A DNA stretch of 64,000 nt from positions 372,001 through 436,000 of the forward strand of contig NZ_FXUE01000002.1 of assembly GCF_900182935.1 (NCBI RefSeq), in the 5' to 3' direction. The stretch comes from Fibrobacter sp. UWB10. Its GTDB lineage: Bacteria; Fibrobacterota; Fibrobacteria; Fibrobacterales; Fibrobacteraceae. Below, piece after piece: positions 45,887 through 54,585 of this stretch. Below the pieces are notes generated by a model. That model had not been told where the DNA came from, did no database searches, and was given only the letters and a program-made list of their open reading frames with translations. Positions within the stretch are counted from its first letter, which is position 1. The number at the start of each line of letters is the position of its first letter. A program made the translations under genes and the position numbers.

Positions 45887-47455
45887 ATGAGCGAAAATAA
45901 GAACACGATTGAAAGACAACCCTTCTTTTACGACGTCACGCTGCGTGACGGTAACCAGGCTCTTCCGAAGCCCTGGAACAATGCCCAGAAAAAGGACGTG
46001 TACCTGCAACTCTTGAAACTCGGCGTGCAGGGCGCCGAAGTCGGTTTCCCGGCTTCGTCCGAGATGGATTTCGAATCGTGTAAGGAACTTGCCCAGCTGA
46101 CTGCCAAGATGGCCGAAGAAGGCGACGAAGTCGCAAAGCGCATCGTGGTCTCTGGCTTGGCCCGCTGCGTGGAAAGCGATATCCAGCGCTGCTGGGAAGC
46201 GGTGCAGTACGCTCCGCATCCGCGTATCCATACCTTCCTTGCCACAAGCCCGCTCTCTATGGAACATGTGCTGCACATGACTCCGGAACAGGTGAAGGAA
46301 AAGGCCGTTCATTGCGTGAAGTTTGCAAAGTCGCTCGTGGGTGACAAGGGCGATGTGGAATTCAGCGCCGAACATTTTGGCGACTGCCTCGAAAACATGG
46401 ATTTTGTGATTGACGTGCTGAAGGCCGTGGTCGAAGCCGGCGCGACGACCATCAACCTGCCGAATACGGTCGAACGTTATCGTCCGTTCCTGTACGTGAA
46501 TCAAATCAAGCAGGTGTACGAAGCCCTGCCGAAGAATATCACGATTTCGGTGCATTGCCACAACGACTTGGGCATGGCGACGGCTGCTACCGTCGAAAGT
46601 TTCTTCGTGGGCGCGACCCAGCTGGAAGTTGCCCTGAACGGGCTCGGCGAGCGTTGCGGTAACACGAACTTCTACGAAGTCGCGGTTGCGCTGCATAACT
46701 CCGGCGTGAATACGGGCCTGCACATGGAACGCATTTATGAAACGGCTATCTTGATTTCTCAGTGGTCGGGTATCAGCATCTATAGTCGCGCTCCGTTGAT
46801 TGGCGCCGAAGCAATCGTACACCGTAGCGGCATCCACCAGGATGGCGCCTCCAAGACGAAGGACATGAAGAAGGGCGCCTACCGCCCGATCGACTACTCG
46901 ATTATCGGTCGTCACCAGAACGATTCGCTCAGCTTTACAAGCCAGAGTGGCCGTACCGCCGTGTACGAAATCATCACGAAGTTCGGCTACAAGATGTCTT
47001 TGGCTGAAGCCGCTGAACTGCAGCCGATTTTGAAGGCTTGCAGCGAAAAGGAAGGCGAACTGTCTGCCGAACGCGTGCTGGATGTGTTCCGCGAACATTT
47101 CGTGAATGTGAACGGCCGCCTGATTTTCAACAACATCGAAGTCGTGCCCGACGAAAACCGCTTTATCTTCCACTTCAAGAAGGATGGCGAATCTTTGGTG
47201 AAGTCCGTGACGGCCGAAGGCCCGATCGAGGCGGCCCTTATGCTCATGCGTGAAATCGGCATGCCGGTCGAACTCGTGAAGTACCGCCAGCTTGTTGTAC
47301 CCGAAAAGGACAAGGTCTGGGCAGGCCGAGGCCTCAGCCGCATTGTGCTGAAGGCGAACAACGTCGAAGTCGAAGGCCGCGGTGTGTCGAGCGATACGCT
47401 CAAGGCAAACATGCGCGCTCTCTTCGGTGGTGTGAACCTGCTGTATAAAAAATAG
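45887..47455 (+). CDS. leuA: 2-isopropylmalate synthase
   Basis: This 522-residue enzyme condenses acetyl-CoA with 2-ketoisovalerate, the first committed step of leucine synthesis. It shows FYDVTLRDGNQAL, the metal/catalytic VHCHNDLGMATAATVESF, and LNGLGERCGN. The C-terminal regulatory domain (about 400-520) is present, so leucine feedback is likely. It resembles the longer class II-type enzyme. GGAG precedes the ATG. The leader peptide and terminator upstream suggest attenuation. A short membrane-protein gene starts 9 bases downstream. Confidence 0.93.
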   Translation: MSENKNTIERQPFFYDVTLRDGNQALPKPWNNAQKKDVYLQLLKLGVQGAEVGFPASSEMDFESCKELAQLTAKMAEEGDEVAKRIVVSGLARCVESDIQRCWEAVQYAPHPRIHTFLATSPLSMEHVLHMTPEQVKEKAVHCVKFAKSLVGDKGDVEFSAEHFGDCLENMDFVIDVLKAVVEAGATTINLPNTVERYRPFLYVNQIKQVYEALPKNITISVHCHNDLGMATAATVESFFVGATQLEVALNGLGERCGNTNFYEVAVALHNSGVNTGLHMERIYETAILISQWSGISIYSRAPLIGAEAIVHRSGIHQDGASKTKDMKKGAYRPIDYSIIGRHQNDSLSFTSQSGRTAVYEIITKFGYKMSLAEAAELQPILKACSEKEGELSAERVLDVFREHFVNVNGRLIFNNIEVVPDENRFIFHFKKDGESLVKSVTAEGPIEAALMLMREIGMPVELVKYRQLVVPEKDKVWAGRGLSRIVLKANNVEVEGRGVSSDTLKANMRALFGGVNLLYKK

Positions 47456-47464
47456 GAGGCTCCT

Positions 47465-47830
47465 ATGCTCGAACAACTGAAACGCCCCTTCAAGAAACGC
47501 TACGACAAGGTCCGCTCTTATGCGGGAAACTTTGTCGGGCCTGTTAAGGAATCTGCGTCCAAGTTGTTCGCATTGTTCCCGAAGCTGGAGGCCTTTGCCG
47601 GTTTGGAAGACCAGGCTGAAGCTCCGGCCGAAGGTGAGATTGCTCCTGTTGAAGGAAACGGGAAACCTTCCGGCATAAAAGGCTTTATCGCAAAGTTCAA
47701 GGATTTTAAAAAATCTCTTAAGGGACTTTCTGATTTCCAGAAGTTGATACTCTTGACCATTGCTATTGTGCTCCCTGCAGGAATCTTTATCGCCGTTGCT
47801 CTTGCCGCAATCTTGCGCCGGAAGAAGTAA
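47465..47830 (+). CDS. Small C-terminally anchored membrane protein
   Basis: This 121-residue protein is basic, with a single helix near its C-terminus (LILLTIAIVLPAGIFIAVALAAIL) followed by RRKK. GGAGG lies just before the ATG. It follows leuA by 9 bases, so it is cotranscribed with it, but nothing links it to leucine synthesis. I do not recognise the family. Confidence 0.7.
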   Translation: MLEQLKRPFKKRYDKVRSYAGNFVGPVKESASKLFALFPKLEAFAGLEDQAEAPAEGEIAPVEGNGKPSGIKGFIAKFKDFKKSLKGLSDFQKLILLTIAIVLPAGIFIAVALAAILRRKK

Positions 47831-47852
47831 GGAATTTATAAAAGGAGGAAAC

Positions 47853-48842
47853 ATGAGGAATTATTTATGTGCGCTTATGCTTGCTCTATTCCTCGTTGCT
47901 TGTGATGACGGCAATAGTAGTAATCCTATCGTTGCTGGAGAATCATCCTCGTCAATAGAATCTAGTTCGCATGAAAATTCAAGTTCAAGTAGCTTGATTA
48001 AAGTAACGTCTAGTAGTTCCGTTTTGTCATCTAGTTCGTTGATTGTTTCGAGTTCTAGTGAACTCGATATTTCAAGTTCAAGCGATAATGATCCTTCTAG
48101 TTCTAGCGATAATGTCTTGAGTAGCAGTTCTGTGACGCTTGTTCCTCCTTGCAGGACCGATAGCACCGATGCCTGCGAATACGGAACGTTGACGGATGAC
48201 CGCGATGGTCAGATCTACAAGACCGTGAAAATCGGTGACCAGTGGTGGATGGCGGAAAATTTGAATTATGCTTACACGGACGTTCCGCTTGATTATAGTC
48301 AAAACAGCACTTCTTTCACCTCCGATTCTACTAGTTGGTGCTATAATGATTCCGCCGAGTATTGCGCCAAGTACGGTCGTCTTTACACCTGGTCTGCGGC
48401 TATGGACAGCGCCGCTAAGTTTTCGGATAATGGCAAGGGTTGCGGTTATGGCTTATCGACATGTGAACGGAAGTCTCCTGTGCGCGGTGTTTGTCCTAGC
48501 GGCTGGCATATTCCGAGTGTTCAAGAATTTGAGACTCTATACGAAGCTGTTACAGAAGATCACTTTGCGGTCGAGTATAACGCGGGCTTTGTGCTGAAGT
48601 CTACGGATGAATGGTACCGTGGAGGCGGCAATAGTGACGCCTACGGGTTCTCGGCTTTGCCCGCAGGCCAAAGGCTTATCAGAGGGGCTTTTGTCGATAA
48701 AGGGTACTATGCGTACTTCTGGACCTCTGATCCGGCTTGCAATAACTGTGCAGACTATTATTTCTTGACCTACACCTACAAGAGCTGGCATCCAAGCGAA
48801 ATAATGTACACTGGGTTTTCTGTCCGCTGTCTCAAAGACTAA
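47853..48842 (+). CDS. FISUMP-domain lipoprotein
   Basis: This 329-residue lipoprotein (FLVAC, Cys17) has a Ser-rich linker (about 25-95) and a FISUMP (Fibrobacter succinogenes major paralogous) domain (about 110-329). The domain marks are DRDGQIYKTVKIGDQWWMAE, KYGRLYTWSAAMDSA, CPSGWHIPSVQEFETLYEA, FSALPAGQR and the terminal FSVRCLKD. Such proteins are surface lipoproteins expanded in Fibrobacter, with unknown function. GGAGG precedes the ATG at 47853. Compared with the other two copies in the window, its linker is longer. Confidence 0.92.
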   Translation: MRNYLCALMLALFLVACDDGNSSNPIVAGESSSSIESSSHENSSSSSLIKVTSSSSVLSSSSLIVSSSSELDISSSSDNDPSSSSDNVLSSSSVTLVPPCRTDSTDACEYGTLTDDRDGQIYKTVKIGDQWWMAENLNYAYTDVPLDYSQNSTSFTSDSTSWCYNDSAEYCAKYGRLYTWSAAMDSAAKFSDNGKGCGYGLSTCERKSPVRGVCPSGWHIPSVQEFETLYEAVTEDHFAVEYNAGFVLKSTDEWYRGGGNSDAYGFSALPAGQRLIRGAFVDKGYYAYFWTSDPACNNCADYYFLTYTYKSWHPSEIMYTGFSVRCLKD

Positions 48843-48868
48843 CCACTGTCTACTTCTAATTTCCTACT
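48842..48868. repeat. Pyrimidine-rich CTAC repeat
   Basis: The 29-base gap between the FISUMP stop and the next ATG is filled by ACCACTGTCTACTTCTAATT and TCCTAC, the same unit as at 17207 and 24174. Confidence 0.6.
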
Positions 48869-48871
48869 CGT

Positions 48872-50149
48872 ATGCTTTCTTCCCGCTTGCCTAAAGATCT
48901 TTCGCCATCGCCGTTCTTTGCCGAGCTGGAACGCGCGAAGGCGTGCACGAAAAAGGATGCTGCCGAAGGCGGTCTTTCATTCATCGACATGACGATTTCT
49001 TCGCCTGTGAAGGCGGGGCTGCCGATTGATTTGAATGATGCGGTGGAGGAGGCACGCAAGGATTTCGGTTGCTGGAATCCGGATGCGGCGGGCTGGAGGT
49101 CGGCACGCGAGGCGGTGGTGGAGTATTACCGCGAACGTGGCGGAAACTTTACGGCCGGCCAGATTATTCTGACTGCAAGTACCAGCGAAGCTTACTCTGT
49201 TTTGTTCAAGACTTTCTGCGACCCGGGCGATGTGATTCTGACGCCGATGCCGGGATATCCGCTGCTTGATACGCTTGCGCAGCTCGAACATTTGGAATGC
49301 GCGCCGTATTTTCTGCAGCTGAAGCGAGAGAAGTCTTCTTTTAGATTCGTTCTCGATTCCGACAGCTTGTTGGCGGCTCCGGAGAAGGCGAAAATCTTGC
49401 TGCTGGTTTCGCCGCATAATCCGACGGGTCATTGCGTCTCCCGCGAAGAATGGAATGTGGCAGTTCGCTTCTGCGAAGATAACGACATGATTCTCGTGGT
49501 CGACGAGGTCTTCGGTGATTACGGCTTTTCGAACAAGGCCTCGCGAACATGGCAATATGTTTTCGGCGCGTGTCATCCTGGGCCCCGAAACAAGTTCGGG
49601 GTAAACTCCGAGCATCTCTGGGATGCGGGCGGTAACGACCTCATCAATCTGCCGGAGAACGGCCCCAAGTGCCCGATTTTCTGGCTGAACGGCCTCAGCA
49701 AGGCTGTGGGCTCGCCGCAGCTCAAGCTCGGCTGGATGGCTTTCTACGCCCCGCGTGAACGCTTCGAAGAAATCCGCGCGGCTCTCGAATTTGTGGAAGA
49801 TGCCTACCTGAGTGTGTCCGCTCCGGCCCAGGCCCTCGGCACCGCGCTTTTGCCCAAGGCCCGTGCCTATGAATCTCAAGTTCGCGAGCGCCTGCTCGTA
49901 AACTGGCAGACACTCCGCGAAGCATTCCCGGCCAAGTACTGCCCCGAAGTTCTTGGTGGTTGGTATGCAGTCGTGCGCCTCGGTGAAGACGACGAGGAAC
50001 TCACACTTCGCTTGCTGCGTGAAAAGCGTGTTCTTGTACAGCCCGGATTCTTCTTCGATTTTGATGAAGACGGCTGGGTGGTGATTAGCTTGCTGCAAGA
50101 ACCCGCATCTTTCAAGGAAGCGGTGCAGCGAATGAAAGAACTGCAATAG
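48872..50149 (+). CDS. Class I/II PLP-dependent aminotransferase
   Basis: This 425-residue enzyme has ILTASTSEAYSVLFKTFCDP, PGYPLLDTLAQLE, LVSPHNPTGHCVSREEW, DEVFGDYGF and the Schiff-base Lys in LNGLSKAVG. It is likely cytoplasmic; the substrate is not readable. Residues about 234-257 derive from an in-frame palindromic repeat (see 49571-49615) inserted between the DEVFGDYGF strand and the PLP-lysine strand, a surface-loop position that could tolerate it. No Shine-Dalgarno is seen before the ATG. The MalY/PatB and aspartate aminotransferase branches are both possible. Confidence 0.88.
   Translation: MLSSRLPKDLSPSPFFAELERAKACTKKDAAEGGLSFIDMTISSPVKAGLPIDLNDAVEEARKDFGCWNPDAAGWRSAREAVVEYYRERGGNFTAGQIILTASTSEAYSVLFKTFCDPGDVILTPMPGYPLLDTLAQLEHLECAPYFLQLKREKSSFRFVLDSDSLLAAPEKAKILLLVSPHNPTGHCVSREEWNVAVRFCEDNDMILVVDEVFGDYGFSNKASRTWQYVFGACHPGPRNKFGVNSEHLWDAGGNDLINLPENGPKCPIFWLNGLSKAVGSPQLKLGWMAFYAPRERFEEIRAALEFVEDAYLSVSAPAQALGTALLPKARAYESQVRERLLVNWQTLREAFPAKYCPEVLGGWYAVVRLGEDDEELTLRLLREKRVLVQPGFFFDFDEDGWVVISLLQEPASFKEAVQRMKELQ
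49571..49615. repeat. TGTCATCC-type palindrome inside an aminotransferase gene
   Basis: TGTCATCCTGGG is followed by CCCCGAA (49583-49589) and TTCGGGG (49595-49601), perfect 7-bp arms around ACAAG. It is read in frame as CHPGPRNKFGVNSE. Confidence 0.75.
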
Positions 50150-50159
50150 CAGTTTAGGG

Positions 50160-51299
50160 CTACAGGTTTGCCTTTAGCTTTTCGATAATTTCAGCTACAT
50201 CCGTGAAGGCGCAGACCGGCAAACTGATGGTCTTCCTGGAGACCTTAACCGAATTCGGATCAGGGTGGTCCTCTTCAGTCCAAATGATGCCGCCTAAGGG
50301 TTCTTTGCGATATAGCCTAAAGCAAGGTTGGTTCCGCAGGGCGCTGGGGTAGTGAATGCAGTAAGGAATTTCGGCTGCTTTCAGTTTCTGGATAAAACCT
50401 TCGCGATTTTCGGCCAAAACCGTATATTGGGCGTAGGTGCACTTGCATCCGGTTTCGATTTTTTGCGGAACAATCTTTTCACCGGCGGCTGCGGTGCGGT
50501 TGTATTCGGCAAAAAAGGCGTCGTACATGGCCGCGTTCTGGCGCCTAACCACAAGTTCTTCATCCAAGTGCCTGAGCTTGACTCTGAGAACTGCCGCCTG
50601 CAGTGCGTCGAGTCGGCTGTTCATGCCGGCAATTTCGTGTTGGTAACGCCCGGCGCTCCCATGGTTTGCAATCATGCGGATCTTTTGGGCGTAGTCTTCG
50701 TTGGCGGTAAAGAGTGCTCCGCCATCTCCGTAGCAGCCGAGGGGCTTGCTCGGGTAAAAACTGGTAATGGCGATGTCTCCGAAGGTGCATGCCATCTGGT
50801 TGGTCCTGGCCCCGAATGCTTGTGCGCTGTCCTCGATAATCCAAAGTTTGTGTTCTGTTGCGATTTCGCGTAATTCCTTAAAAGGGGCGCATTGGCCGAA
50901 CAGGTTTACTGCAATAATGCCCTTGGTGCGCGGTCCAATCAGTTCTTTGACGCTTTTAGGGTCGATTTGCAGGGTTTTTCGGTCGATATCGGCAAATTGG
51001 GGAAAGCCTCCGAGAAGGGCAACGCATTCTGCGGGGGCGATAAAGGTGAAATCGGGGACAATCACCTCGTCACCAGGGTGTAACTCCATGGTCATCAGGG
51101 CGATAGTGAGGGCATCTGTGCCGCTCGCGCAGGTAATTGTGTGGGTGTTTCCGCCCAAATACTCCGAAAGTTCCTTTTCGAGAGCCTGTACCTGGGGGCC
51201 TCCTATGTAACAACCGCTGTCCAATACCTCTCGTTCGGCTTTTTCCAGTTCAAAACGGTATTTTTCGCGTTGTGCAGTTAAATTTACAAAGGAAATCAT
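50160..51299 (-). CDS. DegT/DnrJ/EryC1 aminotransferase (WbpE-like)
   Basis: This 379-residue PLP enzyme opens MISFVNLTAQREKYRFELE, as in WbpE/PseC-like sugar transaminases. It has CASGTDALTIALM, DEVIVPDFTFIAPAECV, IIEDSAQAFGA and TSFYPSKPLGCYGDGGA with the Schiff-base Lys. It probably aminates a nucleotide keto-sugar for a surface glycan. It stands apart from the main polysaccharide cluster and belongs to a different branch from the gene at 17267. Confidence 0.9.
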   Translation of the reverse strand: MISFVNLTAQREKYRFELEKAEREVLDSGCYIGGPQVQALEKELSEYLGGNTHTITCASGTDALTIALMTMELHPGDEVIVPDFTFIAPAECVALLGGFPQFADIDRKTLQIDPKSVKELIGPRTKGIIAVNLFGQCAPFKELREIATEHKLWIIEDSAQAFGARTNQMACTFGDIAITSFYPSKPLGCYGDGGALFTANEDYAQKIRMIANHGSAGRYQHEIAGMNSRLDALQAAVLRVKLRHLDEELVVRRQNAAMYDAFFAEYNRTAAAGEKIVPQKIETGCKCTYAQYTVLAENREGFIQKLKAAEIPYCIHYPSALRNQPCFRLYRKEPLGGIIWTEEDHPDPNSVKVSRKTISLPVCAFTDVAEIIEKLKANL

Positions 51300-51401
51300 G
51301 CGCCCAAAGATATAAATTTTTGCCCACCCCTTGAAAAATTTCCAATATTTACTAACTTTGAACCAACATTTTTAAGTAGGTTTTCACCCGGAGATAATAA
51401 G

Positions 51402-51662
51402 GTGCCTCAACACAAATCTTGCAAAAAGCGTCTGCTTCAGGCCGAAAAGGCCAATGCCATGAACCGTTCTACCCGTTCCGCTATCCGCACCGCCCTCAAG
51501 GCTGTTCGTAGCGCAACTTCTAAGGAAGAAGCCCTCAAGGCCATGCCGGCTCTGTTCAGCATGCTCGACAAGGCTGCTGCCAAGGGTCGTGCCGGTTTCT
51601 GCGCTAACCGCGTCGCTAACTACAAGGCCAAGGCCGCTAAGGTCGTTAACGGTCTCGCCTAA
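51402..51662 (+). CDS. rpsT: 30S ribosomal protein S20
   Basis: This 86-residue protein has the S20 helical pattern: CKKRLLQAEKANAMNRSTRS and ALKAVRSATSKEEAL. It starts with GTG; no ATG is available upstream. Non-ATG starts are known for rpsT (UUG in E. coli), where they serve autoregulation. AGATAATAAG precedes the start. It is monocistronic and followed by a hairpin. Confidence 0.95.
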   Translation: MPQHKSCKKRLLQAEKANAMNRSTRSAIRTALKAVRSATSKEEALKAMPALFSMLDKAAAKGRAGFCANRVANYKAKAAKVVNGLA

Positions 51663-51697
51663 TTAATCGCTAAGTCGATTTAGTGCGAATTTGAATA

Positions 51698-51722
51698 AGC
51701 CGATACACAGTGTGTGTCGGCT
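51698..51722 (+). terminator. Hairpin after rpsT
   Basis: AGCCGATACAC and GTGTGTCGGCT form an 11-bp stem with one G:T pair around a 3-base loop. The T-run after it is weak, so termination may be partial. Confidence 0.55.
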
Positions 51723-51755
51723 GTTCGTGTATATTCAATTTTCTATATTGCCCCT

Positions 51756-52592
51756 ATGATGGATTCGATTAGGCTTTTTCTTGAAACTCGTTTTGGCGGA
51801 ATCCTGGATCATTCCGTGATTCAACGCCTGTTTGTTGCGATGCTGCTTTTGGTGGCGGCACGCCTTCTTTTGATTTTCTTGAAGCATGTCATTAGCCATG
51901 CCGAAAACCGGGGGCTTGATTCTTCGGCCAAACCGCTGGTCTATTCGCTATTCTCGTACTGCATTTACATTGTTACTTTGTTGTTAGTGCTGCATGTGCT
52001 GGGCGTGAATACCGCAGGCATTGTGGCTCTAGTTGGTGCGGCGAGCTTGGCCGTGGGTCTTGCCTTGAAAGATGCCTTGGCAAACATTGCCTCTGGCTTG
52101 CTTTTGTTGTTCCTTCGCCCCTTTAAGGCCGGCGACTATATTGAATGCGGCAACATCAAGGGCAACATTATTGGAATCGGGCTTTTCAATACCACTCTCC
52201 GCACTATAGACGGTCTGTACGTTTCTGCGCCGAATACCTCGTTGTGGGGCCAACCGATTGTGAACTTTAGCAAGAATCCGCTCCGCAGGCTCGAAATTAC
52301 GGTCGGAATTGACTACGGCGATTCTCCGGAAAAGGCCCTCGATATCATGCGCGATGTGGTGGCTACTGAACCGCTCTTTATGCGTAAGCCTGAGCCCCAG
52401 TTCTTTGTTTCGGGCCTCGAAGATAGTGCCGTGAACGTGACCTTTAGAGCATGGACTCGCACTCAGGACTATTTTAATTTGCGTTGGAAATATACTGCCG
52501 AAATCAAAAAGCGCTTTGATGAAGAAAAAATTACAATTCCTTTCCCGCAGCGCGTTGTCCATTTCGTGGATTGCCCCCAAGGTCCGGTTTAA
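51756..52592 (+). CDS. Small-conductance mechanosensitive channel, MscS family
   Basis: This 278-residue inner-membrane protein has three helices: about 24-43, 64-85 and 90-130. The pore helix contains AGIVALVGAASLAVGLALKD, the Gly/Ala-rich MscS signature. The cytoplasmic beta domain follows (FRPFKAGDYIECG, and PNTSLWGQPIVNFS). It releases solutes on osmotic downshock. I chose the ATG at 51756; the one at 51759 is equivalent, and the upstream GTG overlaps the hairpin. Confidence 0.93.
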   Translation: MMDSIRLFLETRFGGILDHSVIQRLFVAMLLLVAARLLLIFLKHVISHAENRGLDSSAKPLVYSLFSYCIYIVTLLLVLHVLGVNTAGIVALVGAASLAVGLALKDALANIASGLLLLFLRPFKAGDYIECGNIKGNIIGIGLFNTTLRTIDGLYVSAPNTSLWGQPIVNFSKNPLRRLEITVGIDYGDSPEKALDIMRDVVATEPLFMRKPEPQFFVSGLEDSAVNVTFRAWTRTQDYFNLRWKYTAEIKKRFDEEKITIPFPQRVVHFVDCPQGPV

Positions 52593-52687
52593 CCGGTATT
52601 CTCGGTTAGAATGCTAAAAAAGCATAATTTATGGTCTACGAAATTATTTTTTTATTAGATTTGAGGTAGATATATCAAGGATGTGTA

Positions 52688-53659
52688 ATGTCTTCGATAA
52701 ATTTTGCTACACGAGAAATTAGTTGTAAAGTCGTTTACTACGGACCGGGCCTTAGCGGAAAGACCACCAATTTGCAGGTGATCCACCAGAAGATGCCTCA
52801 GGACAAGCGCACCGATATGGTGTCCCTTGCAACTGAAGGTGACCGTACGCTCTTTTTTGACTTTTTGCCGCTGAACTTGGGGGATATCAAGGGGTTCAAA
52901 ACTAGATTCCAGCTTTATACGGTTCCCGGTCAGGTCTATTATAACAGTACCCGTAAGCTTGTGCTTCGTGGTGTAGATGGCATTGTTTTTGTGGCGGACT
53001 CCCAGAGATCCCGTCAGGCTGAAAACCTGGAAAGTTTGCAGAACTTGCGCCAGAACTTGCAAGACTATGGCATGGATCTGGACGATATGCCTTTTGTGCT
53101 CCAGTATAACAAGCGCGATATGGACAACGTGTTCACGCTTGATGAACTGAATGCGGAACTTAACCCGCGCAATGTGCCTTTCTTCCCGGCAACCGCTCAT
53201 AATGGTAAGGGTGTGGTTACGACCCTTAAGACGATTGCCATGCTCGTGATTGAAAAGTTTAACGTCAAGCAGGGATTCCTCCGTCAGGCGGCAGCCAATG
53301 TCGGTAATACCGGCGTTCACGATGTGTCGCTCACTAAAGAAGGTGTTTCTGTTAAGGCTGCCCAGCCTGCAGCTCCGGCTCAGCCCGCCGCTGCCGCTGC
53401 TCCTGCAGCACCTGCCCAGCCGGCATCTCCGTTCCGCATGCCTTCGTTTGCGGCAAAACCGCCTTCAGCGGCTCCTGCCCAACCTTCGACTGCCGGCGCC
53501 GGTCTGTTCCAGAAAGGGGCAACATCTTCGCCGTTTGGTCGTCCGCGTGCAGCAACCACTGTACCCCGTATGCCGACTTTCGGTCGCGATGTAGCGAAGC
53601 CCGCTGCCGATAACGATGACGAAATTGAATTGCGTCCGTACGTACCTAAGAAGAAGTAA
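52688..53659 (+). CDS. mglA: MglA-like small Ras-type GTPase with long C-terminal extension
   Basis: This 323-residue protein has the P-loop GPGLSGKTT (19-27), switch region GDRTLFFDFLPL, the G3-type LYTVPGQVYY, and NKRD for guanine binding. The first 195 residues match MglA, the polarity/gliding GTPase. The rest (about 215-310) is Pro/Ala-rich with low complexity, ending in ELRPYVPKKK; typical MglA proteins lack this tail. It heads a five-gene unit with mglB next (17-base gap). It would act as a GDP/GTP switch at the cell pole. Confidence 0.9.
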   Translation: MSSINFATREISCKVVYYGPGLSGKTTNLQVIHQKMPQDKRTDMVSLATEGDRTLFFDFLPLNLGDIKGFKTRFQLYTVPGQVYYNSTRKLVLRGVDGIVFVADSQRSRQAENLESLQNLRQNLQDYGMDLDDMPFVLQYNKRDMDNVFTLDELNAELNPRNVPFFPATAHNGKGVVTTLKTIAMLVIEKFNVKQGFLRQAAANVGNTGVHDVSLTKEGVSVKAAQPAAPAQPAAAAAPAAPAQPASPFRMPSFAAKPPSAAPAQPSTAGAGLFQKGATSSPFGRPRAATTVPRMPTFGRDVAKPAADNDDEIELRPYVPKKK

Positions 53660-53676
53660 TTTAACGAAGGTGCATA

Positions 53677-54096
53677 ATGAGCGATTTTACCATTTATTCT
53701 GATGATGCCGCCAAAGTCCAGCGTTTAATGACTGCCTACCAGGCGAGTGTCAAGGCCGAATATATTGTTCTTTGCCATCGTGACGGATCGATTATTGCAG
53801 AAGTTGGCTCTTTGGGTATAGACGCAACTCCGCTTGCCGTGCTTAGCACCGCATCGTTCGACTCTGCTCGCCAGGTGGGTATGATGCTTGGTGGTGAAAA
53901 CTTCCAGGCTGTGTCTTTCTCGGGTGAAAACCGTTCCATCTACATTGCTCCTGTAGACCAGGCGCTCTTGTTGGTGCAGATTTTCCCCGGCTCCAAACTT
54001 CCGAACCGTATCGAAGACTTTAACCGCCTGTTGGTCGAAAAACTGGTCGACGCTGTTCCTGCCTTTACGCAGAATACTAGCCGCCTGGTTCGTTAA
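53677..54096 (+). CDS. mglB: MglB-like Roadblock/LC7 protein
   Basis: This 139-residue protein has the Roadblock/LC7 fold: EYIVLCHRDGSIIAEVG, then AVLSTASFDSARQVGMMLGG and SIYIAPVDQALLLVQIFP. MglB is the GTPase-activating partner of MglA. It is encoded directly after mglA (17-base gap), as in other mglAB pairs, although in the reverse order to Myxococcus mglBA. The C-terminal helix probably contacts MglA. Confidence 0.88.
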   Translation: MSDFTIYSDDAAKVQRLMTAYQASVKAEYIVLCHRDGSIIAEVGSLGIDATPLAVLSTASFDSARQVGMMLGGENFQAVSFSGENRSIYIAPVDQALLLVQIFPGSKLPNRIEDFNRLLVEKLVDAVPAFTQNTSRLVR

Positions 54097-54118
54097 ACTT
54101 TTGATTTAGGACTGCCTT

Positions 54119-54580
54119 GTGACAAAACTTCCTCCGCTTCGCAATTTGCGGAAAACGACGATTGTCGTGATGGTGGTCTTTCTTGGTTTTTTGATTCACC
54201 GAATTGTGGTTGCCTTGCATGGCGCCGAAACCATTTGGAATTCTGCCGATACAGAACTTTCCATGGCGCAAAGCGTTGTCTGCAGCCATATTGTGAACGG
54301 GTCTCCGTTCGGTGTCGATAGCGTGTTCGAAGAGGGCATGCGTCTCTATTATTACTCCACGGTATCGTCGGCCTTGCAGCTGGGTGACGACACCTTGAAG
54401 CACATCTGGTTCAATGGCGCCGACACGGTGCAGAAGCTTGCTTGCGATATGACGCAAGATGTTTGCCTCACGACGATTGTGCCGAATCTCTTGAAACCGG
54501 GTGAGTGGAGTGTGGACTTGGTGGCAGGACGCAAACTGCTTTCGACCCGCCAGTTTATTGTAGAACCTAGCGAAAGGTGA
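54119..54580 (+). CDS. DUF2914-like single-pass membrane protein
   Basis: This 153-residue protein starts at a GTG 22 bases after mglB. A helix near residues 13-33 (TIVVMVVFLGFLIHRIVVAL) anchors a periplasmic domain. The second half (KHIWFNGADTVQKL and PGEWSVDLVAGRKLLSTRQF) follows the DUF2914 pattern, in which a ligand- or sugar-binding beta-sandwich ends with 'GpW.v.v...g..L....F.V'. Its function is unknown. It is the third gene in the mglA unit. Confidence 0.65.
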   Translation: MTKLPPLRNLRKTTIVVMVVFLGFLIHRIVVALHGAETIWNSADTELSMAQSVVCSHIVNGSPFGVDSVFEEGMRLYYYSTVSSALQLGDDTLKHIWFNGADTVQKLACDMTQDVCLTTIVPNLLKPGEWSVDLVAGRKLLSTRQFIVEPSER

Positions 54581-54585
54581 GTTCC

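Noticed and set aside
45836..47854. 672-codon open frame antisense to leuA
   Set aside because: Covers leuA and the small membrane gene exactly on the opposite strand; no family features.
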